Counted from the first letter of the stretch, positions 13,883-23,277 are shown. The stretch is 64,000 nucleotides of DNA from Comamonas odontotermitis (GCF_014207855.1 NZ_JACHKZ010000015.1:35229-99228), one strand, 5' to 3'. Notes: generated from the sequence alone by a model not told the origin. Numbers and translations are program-made.

Positions 13883-14656
13883 CTATCCTTTGTTTTTTTC
13901 TGCATACAAGATATCATTTAGCTCCTGCCAAGTTGGATCTTTATCGCTGGAGCTCTTCTTTTTACTTAAAACGATTTCGATAGAGTCATCGTATTTGGCC
14001 CCATATTTAAAAATTTTTTCTATTATTTTTAGTGTGGAATTTTGGCGTGGCTGATATTCTCTTACGGCAATATAAAGAGGTGTTTGGAAGAGCGGATCGC
14101 GTTTGTAGCTGGGGAATTGATATATATCTATTGGATTATTTACGTCTGCACCAACTAAGACGCCAAAATCTATCAACGCGGGACTGTTTGACATTATGGC
14201 TGAATATATGATTAATGATTTATTGAACCCGGTAAGAGCTTTGTAATCATTCAAAAGTCCCGCAAGTTGAGGAAGGTCTTGAGGTTCTGTTTGGACAAGG
14301 GCGATGCGGAAAGTTGATGAGCCAGTCTCACATTTACTAGGACGAGCCCCAGCAATTAATGCCTTTCTAACTATATCAAACCTTTTGCGTCTTATTGCTA
14401 TATCTAGCAGGCACGCACCATAGCCTCCAGATTCAGCTTTATGATTTATTGTTCTTAAAATAATTGGGCGATCCTTTTCAAAAACATCATCTAGATAGGA
14501 GTCAAGAACTTGCCTTTCCCTATTGGCCATTTCGGTGCGAGCTGGAGCAGTCGCAAAGCCCATGATCAATACCGCTGATTCGCAGCCATAGAGAAGACTA
14601 GAGATCGCAATAAATGTACATAATTTGAAAACGGATTTTCTATTTTCTAGGAACAT
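13883..14656 (-). CDS. lipoprotein with ankyrin-like repeats
   Basis: The 257-residue protein from ATG 14656 has a leader FKLCTFIAISSLLYGCES with a lipobox-like LLYGC, so it should be lipid-anchored. The rest holds ankyrin-type helices, for example CLLDIAIRRKRFDIVRKALI, the VLVGADVNNPID turn and TPLYIAVREY. Ankyrin lipoproteins often serve in envelope contacts or as antitoxin-like partners of exported enzymes. It is conspicuously AT-rich for this genome and is the only long minus-strand gene of the array, so it was probably acquired separately. A longer start at 14737 would spoil the leader. Confidence 0.65.
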   Translation of the reverse strand: MFLENRKSVFKLCTFIAISSLLYGCESAVLIMGFATAPARTEMANRERQVLDSYLDDVFEKDRPIILRTINHKAESGGYGACLLDIAIRRKRFDIVRKALIAGARPSKCETGSSTFRIALVQTEPQDLPQLAGLLNDYKALTGFNKSLIIYSAIMSNSPALIDFGVLVGADVNNPIDIYQFPSYKRDPLFQTPLYIAVREYQPRQNSTLKIIEKIFKYGAKYDDSIEIVLSKKKSSSDKDPTWQELNDILYAEKNKG

Positions 14657-14763
14657 ATATCTCTGGTTGGTATCCGAGCTACGACAAGACGATCTTACGC
14701 AACCATGCCTATGACGACAAGGATGGCATAGTGGCACATAGTTCCATAGCTCGTTTCGGCGGG

Positions 14764-14842
14764 CTTTTTTTATGGGCTCACGCTTTCGCGTGGGCCTTTT
14801 TTATTTGACGCCCGAGCATGGCAGACATTGAACCAATTGGCG
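14764..14842. repeat. 77-bp direct repeat, copy 2 (copy 1 at 11190-11266)
   Basis: Same terminator stem, TATTTGA and MADIEPIG gene start as copy 1. After this point the reading frame of the phage gene diverges from copy 1. Confidence 0.75.
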
Positions 14843-14856
14843 TTGCCAATGGAGGG

Positions 14857-15225
14857 CTACTTGGAGTTCCCCTTCGACCGTTGGAATGGCGGGACTCGTG
14901 CAATTTCGATTCCGTCTTCATCTGAGATTGTGAAGCCCTCGGCGAGTCCCTTCAGGAGCCCTGCTAGAGCGGACACCTCTTGAGCGTTCTTGGCAAGCCT
15001 TGAAAAGACCTCTTGCATTTGCTGAGGGCTGAATGATCCATCCTCCGGTAAGGATGAGGCCTGCTTCACCGCAACAAGGGGCGGGAGTTCTGAGCGGAAC
15101 GAATTCTCTAGTCTGGCCACCAGCTCCGCTGTCAATGTGCGCTTGTTGCCCACAGCAGCAGCCTCAAGACGCTCCTTGAGCTCAGCAGGGATTCGGAAGT
15201 TGAGTTGGGGGTCGGTACGGGCCAT
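14857..15225 (-). CDS. Arc-type ribbon-helix-helix DNA-binding protein
   Basis: The 122-residue protein has an N-terminal Arc/MetJ-like domain: MARTDPQLNFRIPAELKERL followed by a helix with RTLTAELVARLENSF. This is the strand-helix-helix of phage Arc-type repressors. The remaining 75 residues form an extended C-terminal part unusual for minimal Arc proteins. It is divergent from a second, smaller RHH gene at 15308. The 82-bp gap between them probably holds the operators. Role inferred: phage or plasmid-style regulator. Confidence 0.8.
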   Translation of the reverse strand: MARTDPQLNFRIPAELKERLEAAAVGNKRTLTAELVARLENSFRSELPPLVAVKQASSLPEDGSFSPQQMQEVFSRLAKNAQEVSALAGLLKGLAEGFTISDEDGIEIARVPPFQRSKGNSK

Positions 15226-15307
15226 GAGTGAATTATTGCATCACGGTGCTTGCAAGTTGGCTAGTACCGTGCTACATTAGCACCGTGCTATACGAAAGGA
15301 GTCACAA

Positions 15308-15472
15308 ATGGCACGTAAAGACGAACAAACCAATGTCCGCATTCCGCAAGAGCTAAAGGAGTGGCTGAAGGACCAAGCTAGTGCAGCACGGCGTAGCGTA
15401 ACTGCTGAACTGGTAATGCGACGTGAGCAGAGTCGAAAGGCGCAGGAGGCAGGCAATGAGCAGGCAGCCTGA
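15308..15472 (+). CDS. small Arc-type ribbon-helix-helix protein
   Basis: The 54-residue protein begins MARKDEQTNVRIPQELKEWL and contains RRSVTAELVMRREQS, a complete Arc-type fold (strand TNVRIP, helix ELKEWLKDQA, helix SVTAELVMRR). A clear AAAGGAG lies upstream. It is divergent from the longer RHH gene, and a frame starting at 15456 overlaps its end, so it likely regulates the antirepressor gene downstream. It is well under 60 residues and easily missed. Confidence 0.8.
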   Translation: MARKDEQTNVRIPQELKEWLKDQASAARRSVTAELVMRREQSRKAQEAGNEQAA

Positions 15473-15548
15473 AAAAGGAAACGCCCCGGAAGTTGCAGCA
15501 ACCGAGGCGTTGAGTGTCAAACCCCAAGTTCTCACACAAGGAATCAAC

Positions 15549-16073
15549 ATGTCGAATTGTACCGATATTCAAGTTAGTAGCCAACCCGTCTTCAACTTCG
15601 GCGAACACCAAGTGCGCGTTGTGATGCGGAATGCTGAACCATGGTTTGTTGCCGCCGATGTGGCGAGGGCGCTGGAATTTCGTGACGCGTCTAATGCAGC
15701 GCGCATGCTTTCCGACCATCAGAAGGGTACTCACTCAGTGAGTACCTCTATGGGAAATCAACAACTTACTGTGGTTTCTGAGGGCGGTCTTTATAGGATG
15801 GTGTTGCGCAGCCGCAAGCCATCAGCGGTTGCATTCAGTGATTGGGTGTCCTTTACATACCGGAACGATAAGAATCCGATGAGAAGCCGCAAGGTGTTCG
15901 ATTTGTTCGATACAAAGTCGCACACCGTTCCAGTCAGTGCCTGCGTGCTTGTTGATCCTGTATTGCAAGAGTTCACAGAACAGGGTGCAGTTTGGCGCGG
16001 TTACGAGATCGCTGTGATTGACGGCGAGGTGTACGAGTTTGCTCAGCTCTGGCTTGTGCGGCAGGTTTGGTGA
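15549..16073 (+). CDS. BRO-N domain phage antirepressor, altered C-terminus
   Basis: From ATG 15549 (AAGGA upstream) the 174-residue product has a BRO N-terminal domain: VFNFGEHQVRVVMRNAEPWF, VAADVARALEF, and SEGGLYRMVLRSRKPSAVAF. BRO-N proteins act as phage antirepressors or DNA-binding regulators. The usual end of the domain (W...VLPSIRKTG) is replaced after SDWV by an unrelated tail of about 80 residues that ends EFAQLWLVRQVW, so the gene may be a recombinant or partly degraded. An alternative ATG at 15456 overlaps the RHH gene and adds 31 residues. Confidence 0.75.
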   Translation: MSNCTDIQVSSQPVFNFGEHQVRVVMRNAEPWFVAADVARALEFRDASNAARMLSDHQKGTHSVSTSMGNQQLTVVSEGGLYRMVLRSRKPSAVAFSDWVSFTYRNDKNPMRSRKVFDLFDTKSHTVPVSACVLVDPVLQEFTEQGAVWRGYEIAVIDGEVYEFAQLWLVRQVW

Positions 16074-16255
16074 TAGAGGGTCGCGCTCCTGAGTTCATCC
16101 AAGCTTGGCTGGTGTCTTTGCTATAGCTGGCGTTTCGAGACTAGGCAAGGAGACAAGCAAGGCCTTTCCTCGTAGATAGAATGCTGGTTGCTATAGTTTT
16201 TCGCGGAAACGATGCGGAAACTTATGAGGAAACGATGAAATGAATGCGACCAGCC

Positions 16256-16298
16256 AGAAAAATAAAAAAGCCGTTAAGTTATTAAAACTTAACGGCTT
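16256..16298 (-). terminator. rho-independent terminator of tRNA-Leu
   Basis: On the minus strand GCCGTTAAGTT pairs with AACTTAACGGC, followed by six Ts. It starts 7 bases beyond the tRNA 3' end. Confidence 0.85.
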
Positions 16299-16304
16299 TC
16301 AGGT

Positions 16305-16389
16305 TGGTGCCCGGGGCCGGAATCGAACCGGCACGCCTTGCGGCGGGGGATTTTGAGTCCCCTGCGTCTACCAATTTCACCACCCGGGC
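16305..16389 (-). tRNA. tRNA-Leu (CAA)
   Basis: Read on the minus strand, GCCCGGG pairs with CCCGGGC. The D arm is TGGTGAAATTGGTAGACGC, the anticodon loop CTCAAAA has anticodon CAA, a long variable arm (CCGCCGCAAGGCGT) marks a class II tRNA, and CCA is encoded. Its 3' end faces the accessory block. The next gene on the other side is cysM. Confidence 0.97.
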
Positions 16390-16412
16390 TGTGTATCTCG
16401 CAGACCAAAATT

Positions 16413-17336
16413 ATGACACAAAATTCGGCCATGAAAAGATATCCAACGATCGAAGACGCTATCGGCAACACCCCTTTGGTTGCGTTGCAGCGCATTGGTG
16501 CGGACTATAACGAGCCGCACGGCAATGTGGTGCTGGGCAAGCTGGAAGGCAATAACCCCGCTGGTTCGGTGAAGGACCGCCCGGCCATCTCGATGATCCA
16601 GCGCGCGCAGGAGCGCGGCGAGATCAAGCCTGGCGATACCTTGATCGAGGCGACATCGGGCAACACGGGCATTGCCCTGGCCATGGCTGCGGCCATCAAG
16701 GGCTATCGCATGGTGTTGATCATGCCTGAGGATCTGTCGATCGAGCGGGCACAGACTATGAAGGCCTATGGCGCCGAGCTGATCCTTACGCCCAAGAGCG
16801 GTGGCATGGAATATGCGCGCGATCTGGCCGACAAGATGGTGGCCGATGGAAAGGGCAAGGTGCTTGACCAGTTTGCCAATCCAGACAACCCACGTGCGCA
16901 CTACGAAGCCACCGGTCCTGAGATCTGGCAGCAGACTGGCGGCAAGATCACCCATTTTGTCAGCGCCATGGGCACCACGGGCACCATCACAGGTGTTGCG
17001 AAGTACCTGAAGGAAAAGAACCCCGCCGTGCGCATCATCGGGGCGCAGCCTACCGAGGGCTCGCGCATTCCCGGTATTCGCAAATGGCCTGAGGAATACC
17101 TGCCTGCCATCTACGATGCCAGCCTGGTCGATGAACTGGTGTATGTGACGCAGGACGACGCAGAAGACATGGCGCGGCGCCTGGCACGCGAAGAAGGCAT
17201 TTTTGCAGGCATCTCTGCTGCTGGCGCCTGCCATGTCGCGCAGGAAATTGCACGCCGCGAGCGCAACGCTACGATTGTGTTCGTTGTCTGTGACCGCGGA
17301 GACCGCTATTTGTCGACCGGGGTATTTCCGGCCTGA
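16413..17336 (+). CDS. cysM: cysteine synthase B (CysM)
   Basis: The 307-residue PLP enzyme shows YPTIEDAIGNTPLVALQRIG, the PLP-lysine motif NPAGSVKDRPA, the substrate loop EATSGNTGIALA, GTTGTITGVAKYL for phosphate binding and QPTEGSRIPGIRKWP. The last motif and the 300-residue length fit CysM (O-acetylserine sulfhydrylase B, able to use thiosulfate) better than CysK. It makes cysteine from O-acetylserine. ATG 16413 or 16431 could be the start; neither has a good ribosome site. The start region overlaps the likely promoter of the divergent tRNA-Leu. Confidence 0.92.
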   Translation: MTQNSAMKRYPTIEDAIGNTPLVALQRIGADYNEPHGNVVLGKLEGNNPAGSVKDRPAISMIQRAQERGEIKPGDTLIEATSGNTGIALAMAAAIKGYRMVLIMPEDLSIERAQTMKAYGAELILTPKSGGMEYARDLADKMVADGKGKVLDQFANPDNPRAHYEATGPEIWQQTGGKITHFVSAMGTTGTITGVAKYLKEKNPAVRIIGAQPTEGSRIPGIRKWPEEYLPAIYDASLVDELVYVTQDDAEDMARRLAREEGIFAGISAAGACHVAQEIARRERNATIVFVVCDRGDRYLSTGVFPA

Positions 17337-17390
17337 TGGATCGATAGCGCGTGGTTCCTCAGCGGCTGCGGTTATTCCTTTGAAAGCGTT

Positions 17391-18014
17391 ATGCAATACG
17401 AAACCAAATTCTGCGTGAACTGCGCCACCCCACTGCAATGGATCGTGACGGCCGAAGACAGCGGTGATGTCAGCCGTCTGCGCTGTCCGGCCTGTGGCTG
17501 GACGCACTGGGGCAATCCCACGCCTGTGCTGGCTGCCGTGGTGGAGAACGATGATGGACAGGTATTGCTCGCCCGCAATGCGCTGTGGCAGGAAGGTGTG
17601 TTCGGGCTGATCACCGGTTTCATGGAAGCGGGCGAATCGCCCGAAGCAGGCATTACACGGGAAGTGCTTGAAGAGACGGGCCTGCGTGCCAAGGCGCTGC
17701 GCCTGATTGGTTGCTGGGAGTTTCTGCGGATGAACCAGGTGCTGATTGCCTACCATGTGCGTGTGCATGGCAAGCCCGGCGATGTGCGCCTGTCGCCCGA
17801 GCTGGCCGATTACCAGTGGAAGACCGCGCAGCAGGCGCAGTGCTGGCCGGCTGGCACAGGCTACGCGCTGGCCGAGTGGATCAAGAGCAAGGGCGAGCCT
17901 GTGCGTTTTGGGGCATTCCGCCCTGGCCAGAACCCGGAGCCAGACCCCGCCAAATGGCCCGTGCGCTACTGGGACGAGGATGGCCGCTTTGTAGTAGCGC
18001 CTGCTTTGGACTAG
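17391..18014 (+). CDS. NUDIX hydrolase with N-terminal zinc ribbon
   Basis: The 207-residue protein has a zinc ribbon (CVNCATPLQW ... CPACGW, residues 8-36) followed by a NUDIX fold with the box GFMEAGESPEAG plus ITREVLEETGL, matching GX5EX7REUXEEXGU. This arrangement resembles NADH pyrophosphatase NudC-like enzymes, though the first half of NudC is missing and the protein is short. It probably hydrolyses a nucleoside-diphosphate derivative; the substrate cannot be told. It lies 54 bases after cysM and may be in the same operon. Confidence 0.85.
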   Translation: MQYETKFCVNCATPLQWIVTAEDSGDVSRLRCPACGWTHWGNPTPVLAAVVENDDGQVLLARNALWQEGVFGLITGFMEAGESPEAGITREVLEETGLRAKALRLIGCWEFLRMNQVLIAYHVRVHGKPGDVRLSPELADYQWKTAQQAQCWPAGTGYALAEWIKSKGEPVRFGAFRPGQNPEPDPAKWPVRYWDEDGRFVVAPALD

Positions 18015-18126
18015 GCTTGCAGCGGTCATTGATGGCTTTGCTCCATGGCGATGCCATGGGCCGCGAGGTGGGTTGGGATAATTGGAGTGATGACGCAGCG
18101 CCCCCGCGCTGCAGAGAGAGTGCACG

Positions 18127-18354
18127 ATGGAAGTTGACCAAGAAGTAGATACCCGCGGCCTGAACTGTCCGCTGCCCATTCTGAAGGCGAAGAAGGCGCT
18201 TGCAGCCATGCAAAGCGGCCAACTGCTGAAGGTGGTGGCTACCGATACCGGCTCGATCCGGGATTTTCAGGCCTTTGCCAAACAAACGGGCAACGAACTG
18301 ATAGAGCAGCAGACGGTGGGCGAGGAGTTCATCCATATCCTGCGCAGACGATGA
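18127..18354 (+). CDS. tusA: TusA-family sulfurtransferase
   Basis: The 75-residue protein has the family signature DTRGLNCPLPILKAKKAL with the catalytic cysteine in CPxP, and ends with a short beta hairpin (FIHILRRR). TusA-type proteins relay sulfane sulfur, for example to thiolated tRNA. Length is standard. It lies 112 bases after the NUDIX gene on the same strand; the terminator at 18454 follows. Confidence 0.9.
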   Translation: MEVDQEVDTRGLNCPLPILKAKKALAAMQSGQLLKVVATDTGSIRDFQAFAKQTGNELIEQQTVGEEFIHILRRR

Positions 18355-18453
18355 GAGGGGCCCAGGCGACCGCATCGGCTTGTGGCGATGCAGCAATGTA
18401 GCAGCGGCTTGACCATGGATTCTTTTTGCTATCGATAAGGTAGCATTTTGCGC

Positions 18454-18483
18454 AAAAAAGCCTGCATTTGCAGGCCTTTTCGT
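18454..18483. terminator. bidirectional terminator between tusA and galU
   Basis: GCCTGC and GCAGGC around ATTT have six As on the left and four Ts on the right, so the hairpin can end transcription from both converging genes. Confidence 0.8.
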
Positions 18484-18527
18484 ATTTGAAATCCACATGT
18501 CCCCCGATGGGGCCACTGTGGATCCCA

Positions 18528-19415
18528 TCAGATGCTCAGGTTTTTGAGGTATTCGCGAAAGCTCTCGCCCACATCAGGGTGCTGCAGCGCGAGCTCGACC
18601 GTAGCCTCCAGAAAGCCTTCCTTGCTGCCGCAGTCATAGCGTTTGCCGTTGTAGCGGAAGGCGTACACCGTCTCGTGCGCCATCAGGCGCTCAATCGCAT
18701 CGGTCAGTTGAATCTCTCCGCCCACGCCTTGGGGTTGGTTGCGGATCTGGTCGAAGATTCCGGGGGTGAGCACATAGCGGCCTGCAACGCCCATGCGCGA
18801 TGGTGCCTTTTCTGGGGCGGGTTTCTCCACGATCTCATCAATGCGCATCAAGGGGCCACCTGCGGGCTCGCCCTTGACGATGCCGTAGCGCTTGGTGTGC
18901 TCCAGCGGTACTTCTTGCACGGCCAGCAGCGAACGGCCTTGCTTGAGGAAAGCCGCCGTCATTTGCGCCATCACGCCCTGGCCACCGGCAGAGCCGGTCA
19001 TCAGGTCGTCGGCCAGCAGCACGGCAAATGGCTCATTGCCTACCAGCGGCTCGGCGCACAGCACGGCGTGGCCCAGGCCCAGCGAGCGCGGCTGGCGCAC
19101 GAAGAGGCAATTCATGTCATCGGGGCTGACGCTGCGCACCAACTCCAGCATGGCTTGCTTGCCGGCGCGTTCGAGTTCGTTCTCCAGTTCGTAGGCGGTG
19201 TCGAAATGGTCTTCGATTGCGCGCTTGCTACGGCCAGTGACAAAGATCATGTCGCGGATGCCAGCTTCATAGGCCTCCTCCACTGCGTACTGGATCAGCG
19301 GCTTGTCCACCACGGGCAGCATTTCCTTGGGGGATGCCTTGGTTGCAGGCAAGAAGCGGGTGCCCAGGCCAGCTACCGGAAAAACTGCTTTGCGGACACG
19401 AGTTGGAGTGATCAT
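18528..19415 (-). CDS. galU: UTP-glucose-1-phosphate uridylyltransferase (GalU)
   Basis: The 295-residue protein begins with the nucleotidyltransferase signature [22 protein letters not shown]. It carries [11 protein letters not shown], the active-site region [11 protein letters not shown] with VLLADDL, and [10 protein letters not shown]. It makes UDP-glucose for envelope polysaccharide and sugar metabolism. Length fits GalU. It is convergent with tusA and lies downstream of valS on the same strand. Confidence 0.94.
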   Translation of the reverse strand: MITPTRVRKAVFPVAGLGTRFLPATKASPKEMLPVVDKPLIQYAVEEAYEAGIRDMIFVTGRSKRAIEDHFDTAYELENELERAGKQAMLELVRSVSPDDMNCLFVRQPRSLGLGHAVLCAEPLVGNEPFAVLLADDLMTGSAGGQGVMAQMTAAFLKQGRSLLAVQEVPLEHTKRYGIVKGEPAGGPLMRIDEIVEKPAPEKAPSRMGVAGRYVLTPGIFDQIRNQPQGVGGEIQLTDAIERLMAHETVYAFRYNGKRYDCGSKEGFLEATVELALQHPDVGESFREYLKNLSI

Positions 19416-19445
19416 AGGTGCTCAGTTTGATAAGGCAGATGTGAC

Positions 19446-19468
19446 AAAGGCGCAGCATGCTGCGCCTT
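19446..19468 (-). terminator. possible terminator of valS
   Basis: GGCGCAGCATGCTGCGCC is a perfect palindrome. On the minus strand it is followed by TTTGT. The T run is short, so efficiency is uncertain. Confidence 0.5.
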
Positions 19469-19530
19469 GTGCACTGTCATGGCGCATTATCTGACGATTT
19501 GCGCATGGCTATTCGGGTCAGCCTCCCGGT

Positions 19531-22446
19531 TCAGCCCAGGCGCTGCAACTGTTCCTGCAGTTTGGCCAGGGTGGCGCTCTTTTCGGCCACGCGGGTGCGC
19601 TCCTGCTCCAGCACTGCGGGCGGCGCCTTGGCGACAAAAGCCTCGTTGCCGAGTTTCTTTTGCGAGCTGGAGAGTTCAGCCTCCAGCCGGGTGATTTCCT
19701 TGGTCAGGCGGACTTTTTCGGCAGCCACATCGATTTCGACGAACAGTGCCAGGCGCGCATTGCCCACCACCGAAGCGGGTGCGTTCTGCGCGTCTGCAGC
19801 CCAGGCGGCTTCGTCTTCGAAGACCTTGACATCACTGAGTTTGGCCAGGCTCTTGAGCACCTGGGCATTGCTGTGCAGGAACTGCAGCTCGTCGGCGGAA
19901 CCTGCCGTTGCCAGCAGCGGCACGCGCTGGGCTGGAGAGATGCCCATCTCGCCGCGCAGCGCCCGGCAGGCGTCCACCATCTGCTTGATGCGGGCTACGT
20001 AGGCGATGGCGGCTTCGTCGATCTTTTCGGGCTGGGCCTCGGGGTAGCGCGCAATGGCGATGGATTCGCCCTGGAGGCCGGCCACCGGTGCCACTTGCTG
20101 CCACAGCTCTTCCGTCACGAACGGGATGATGGGGTGCGCCAGACGCAGGATCGCTTCGAGCACGCGGATCAGTGTGCGGCGCGTGCCGCGCTGCGCAGCT
20201 TCGTTGCCGGTCTGGATCTGCACCTTGGCGATTTCCAGGTACCAGTCACAAAATTCGTTCCAGACGAAGTCGTAGATGGTGTTGGCCACGTTGTCGAGGC
20301 GGAACTCCGCAAAGCCCTTGGCCACCTCGGCCTCGACTTTCTGCAATTGGGAGACGATCCAGCGGTCCGGCTGACTGAATTGCAGGTACTCGCCGGTGGC
20401 ACATTGTTCCTTGGTGTGTTCCAGCAGGCCGCAGTCATGGCCTTCGCAGTTCATCAGCACGAAGCGCGAGGCGTTCCAGAGCTTGTTGCAGAAGTTGCGG
20501 TAGCCTTCGCAGCGCTTGCTGTCGAAGTTGATGCTGCGGCCCAGCGACGCTAACGCAGCGAAGGTGAAGCGCAATGCATCGGCGCCGTAGGCGGGAATGC
20601 CGTCGGGGAATTCCTTTTGCGTGTTCTTGCGCACGGTGGGCGCAGTCTCGGGGCGGCGCAGTCCGATGGTGCGCTTGTCCAGCAGGGGTTCAAGCGCAAT
20701 GCCGTCGATCAGGTCCACCGGGTCGAGCACGTTGCCTTCAGATTTGGACATTTTCTTGCCTTGCGCGTCGCGCACCAGGCCGTGGATGTACACATGCTTG
20801 AACGGCACGCGGCCGGTGAAGTGCGTGGTCATCATGATCATCCGGGCGACCCAGAAGAAGATGATGTCGTAGCCGGTCACCAGCACCGAAGAGGGCAGGT
20901 AGAGGTTGTAGTCGTCGTCGGCCGCGTCGGTCTGGGCAGGCCAGCCCATCGTCGAGAACGGTACCATGGCCGACGAGTACCAGGTGTCGAGCACATCGGG
21001 ATCGCGGGAGAGCTTCTTGCCCGGCGCAACCTTGTCGGCCTGGGCCTGGGCTTCGGCTTCGGTCTTGGCAACATAGATATTGCCTTCTTCGTCGTACCAC
21101 GCCGGAATCTGGTGGCCCCACCACAGCTGGCGCGAGATGCACCAGTCCTGGATGTTGTTCATCCACTGGTTATAGGTGTTGACCCAGTTTTCGGGCACGA
21201 ACTCCACCCGGCCCGAGGCCACGGCGTCGATCGCCTTTTGTGCAATGCTCTTGCCCGTAGGGTCCTGGTCGCTGACCTTGCTCATGGCGATGAACCACTG
21301 GTCTGTCAGCATGGGCTCGATCACCTGGCCGGTACGGTCGCAGATTGGCACCATGAGCTTGTGCTTCTTGGTCTCTATCAGCAGGCCTTGCGCCTCCAGG
21401 TCGGCCACGATGGCCTTGCGGGCCACAAAGCGGTCCATGCCACGGTATTTTTCGGGCGCCTCGTCGTTGATCTTGGCGGTCAGCGTCAGCACCGTGATCA
21501 TGGGCAGGCCATGGCGCTGGCCCACCTGGTAGTCGTTCTGATCGTGTGCAGGGGTGACCTTCACCACGCCGGTGCCGAACTCGCGGTCGACGTACTCATC
21601 GGCAATGATGGGGATCTGGCGGCCCACCAACGGCAGGGTCACGGTCTGGCCGATCAGGTGCTTGTAGCGCTCGTCCTCGGGGTGCACCATGACGGCCACG
21701 TCGCCCAGCATGGTTTCGGGGCGGGTAGTGGCGACCACCAGATTACCTTCGCCGCTGGTGAGCGGGTAGGCAATATGCCAGAGGCTGCCGTCCTTTTCCT
21801 GGTTTTCGACTTCCAGGTCGGACACGGCCGATTGCAGCACCGGATCCCAGTTCACTAGGCGCTTGCCGCGGTAGATCAGGCCCTGCTCATAAAGCTTGAC
21901 GAAGGTGTCGGTCACCACGGTGGACAGCTTGTCGTCCATCGTGAAGTATTCGCGGCTCCAGTCCACGGTATCGCCCATGCGGCGCATCTGCGTGGTGATG
22001 GTGTTGCCGCTCTTTTCCTTCCACTCCCAGACTTTCTTGACGAAGTCGGGGCGGCCCAGGTCGTAGCGGCTCCGGCCTTGTTCCTGCAGCTGGCGCTCCA
22101 CCACGATCTGCGTGGCGATGCCAGCGTGGTCGGTGCCGGGAATCCAGGCGGTGTTGTAGCCCTTCATGCGGTGGTAGCGCGTGAGGGAGTCCATGATGGT
22201 CTGGTTGAACGCATGGCCCATGTGCAGCGTGCCCGTCACATTGGGGGGGGGGAGCTGGATGGCGAAGTTCTTGTGCTCCGCAGTGGCCTGGGCGTCCGGC
22301 TGACCGGTGCCACGATAGCCTGCGTTGCCATAACCGCGCTTTTCCCACTCGGGGCCCCAGTGGGCTTCGATGGACGAAGGCTCAAACGACTTGGAGAGGC
22401 TGTCGAGGCCCGGCTGGGAGACCGTTGTGGAATTGGTTTCGCTCAT
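19531..22446 (-). CDS. valS: valyl-tRNA synthetase
   Basis: The class I synthetase has the HIGH motif within [16 protein letters not shown] and KMSKS in [14 protein letters not shown]. The editing domain follows HIGH (residues about 205-430, including [19 protein letters not shown]), and a C-terminal coiled coil ends the protein ([19 protein letters not shown]). I start it at [10 protein letters not shown] (22446, 971 residues); further codons upstream are not conserved. A run of ten Gs (plus strand 22243-22252) encodes LPPPN just before HIGH, which is prone to slippage and sequencing error. Confidence 0.95.
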   Translation of the reverse strand: MSETNSTTVSQPGLDSLSKSFEPSSIEAHWGPEWEKRGYGNAGYRGTGQPDAQATAEHKNFAIQLPPPNVTGTLHMGHAFNQTIMDSLTRYHRMKGYNTAWIPGTDHAGIATQIVVERQLQEQGRSRYDLGRPDFVKKVWEWKEKSGNTITTQMRRMGDTVDWSREYFTMDDKLSTVVTDTFVKLYEQGLIYRGKRLVNWDPVLQSAVSDLEVENQEKDGSLWHIAYPLTSGEGNLVVATTRPETMLGDVAVMVHPEDERYKHLIGQTVTLPLVGRQIPIIADEYVDREFGTGVVKVTPAHDQNDYQVGQRHGLPMITVLTLTAKINDEAPEKYRGMDRFVARKAIVADLEAQGLLIETKKHKLMVPICDRTGQVIEPMLTDQWFIAMSKVSDQDPTGKSIAQKAIDAVASGRVEFVPENWVNTYNQWMNNIQDWCISRQLWWGHQIPAWYDEEGNIYVAKTEAEAQAQADKVAPGKKLSRDPDVLDTWYSSAMVPFSTMGWPAQTDAADDDYNLYLPSSVLVTGYDIIFFWVARMIMMTTHFTGRVPFKHVYIHGLVRDAQGKKMSKSEGNVLDPVDLIDGIALEPLLDKRTIGLRRPETAPTVRKNTQKEFPDGIPAYGADALRFTFAALASLGRSINFDSKRCEGYRNFCNKLWNASRFVLMNCEGHDCGLLEHTKEQCATGEYLQFSQPDRWIVSQLQKVEAEVAKGFAEFRLDNVANTIYDFVWNEFCDWYLEIAKVQIQTGNEAAQRGTRRTLIRVLEAILRLAHPIIPFVTEELWQQVAPVAGLQGESIAIARYPEAQPEKIDEAAIAYVARIKQMVDACRALRGEMGISPAQRVPLLATAGSADELQFLHSNAQVLKSLAKLSDVKVFEDEAAWAADAQNAPASVVGNARLALFVEIDVAAEKVRLTKEITRLEAELSSSQKKLGNEAFVAKAPPAVLEQERTRVAEKSATLAKLQEQLQRLG

Positions 22447-22599
22447 GGTGTTATCAATGGAAAACGGCATCGCGGGTGGGGATGCCGTTCTATAGCAATC
22501 AGACAGATGGCTTGATTTTAGCCCGCCCGCTGGCGGGAATGGGCTGCGTGGGCATGTGGGCCGTGGCAGGTTGGTTGCGACTGCGGTATGTACTCCCAA

Positions 22600-22646
22600 A
22601 AAAATAGCTGCCAGCGCTTATGCATCAAGCGCTGGCAGCTATTTTT
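22600..22646. repeat. dispersed palindromic element, also a bidirectional terminator
   Basis: AATAGCTGCCAGCGCTT and AAGCGCTGGCAGCTATT form a near-perfect 20-bp stem with A and T runs on either side. Related versions occur at 23278, 40681 and (diverged) 58173, always between genes. This is a dispersed palindrome family that here also terminates the convergent-facing transcripts. Confidence 0.7.
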
Positions 22647-22661
22647 ATCTGAAATTTGAGC

Positions 22662-23237
22662 TTATTGCTTTACGGCTTCGATCTGCAGTACCAGGCGCAC
22701 ATTCTTGGGGAAACCGTAGGCAATGCCGTAGTCCAGGCCCCACTGGGTGCGGTCGATGGTGGCTTCAAAGTCGCCGCCGCAAACTTCGCGCTTTTGCAGC
22801 ATGGGGCTTTCGTAGCAAGTGAACTTGTTGGCCTTGATGGTCATTGGTGCGGTCTTGCCCTTGAGGGTGAGCTGGCCGGTCACTTCCTTGAGCTTGTCGC
22901 CGTCAAACACGAACTTGTCCGACACGAACTTGGCGGTGGGGAATTTCTCCACGTCAAAAATGTCGGCGCTTTGCAGGTGCTTGTTGAACGATGGCGTGCC
23001 GGAGTTGACCGAAGTCATGTCCAGTTCCACTTCCACTTTGCCGCTCTTGCCTTGCTTGTCGAACTCGACCGAGCCGCTCTTCTTGTCGAAACGGGCTCGG
23101 TTGGTGGAGGCGCCGAAGTGGTCGATCTCGAACGTGGCGAAGGTGTGGGTCGGATCGATGGCGTAGGTAGCGGGCGCTGCCTGTGCGGCGGTGGCAAACA
23201 GAGCGGCAGCGGCCAGGGCAAAAACGGTGGTACGCAT
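22662..23237 (-). CDS. YceI-family periplasmic protein
   Basis: The 191-residue product from ATG 23237 (AAGGAG upstream) has a signal peptide (MRTTVFALAAAALFATAAQA) followed by a YceI lipocalin-like barrel: YAIDPTHTFATFEIDHFG, KSGSVEFDKQGKSGKVEV, FPTAKFVSDKF and GQLTLKGKTAPMTI. YceI proteins bind long polyisoprenoids such as ubiquinone precursors. The longer frame from 23270 would precede the signal. It is the last gene of a b561-YceI-YceI set. Confidence 0.9.
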   Translation of the reverse strand: MRTTVFALAAAALFATAAQAAPATYAIDPTHTFATFEIDHFGASTNRARFDKKSGSVEFDKQGKSGKVEVELDMTSVNSGTPSFNKHLQSADIFDVEKFPTAKFVSDKFVFDGDKLKEVTGQLTLKGKTAPMTIKANKFTCYESPMLQKREVCGGDFEATIDRTQWGLDYGIAYGFPKNVRLVLQIEAVKQ

Positions 23238-23277
23238 GGTGAAAACTCCTTGTTGGAATGTGGATTTCAAAAATGAG

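Noticed and set aside
20617..21858. 413-codon plus-strand frame within valS
   Set aside because: It is a shadow of valS, which is certain from the HIGH and KMSKS motifs.
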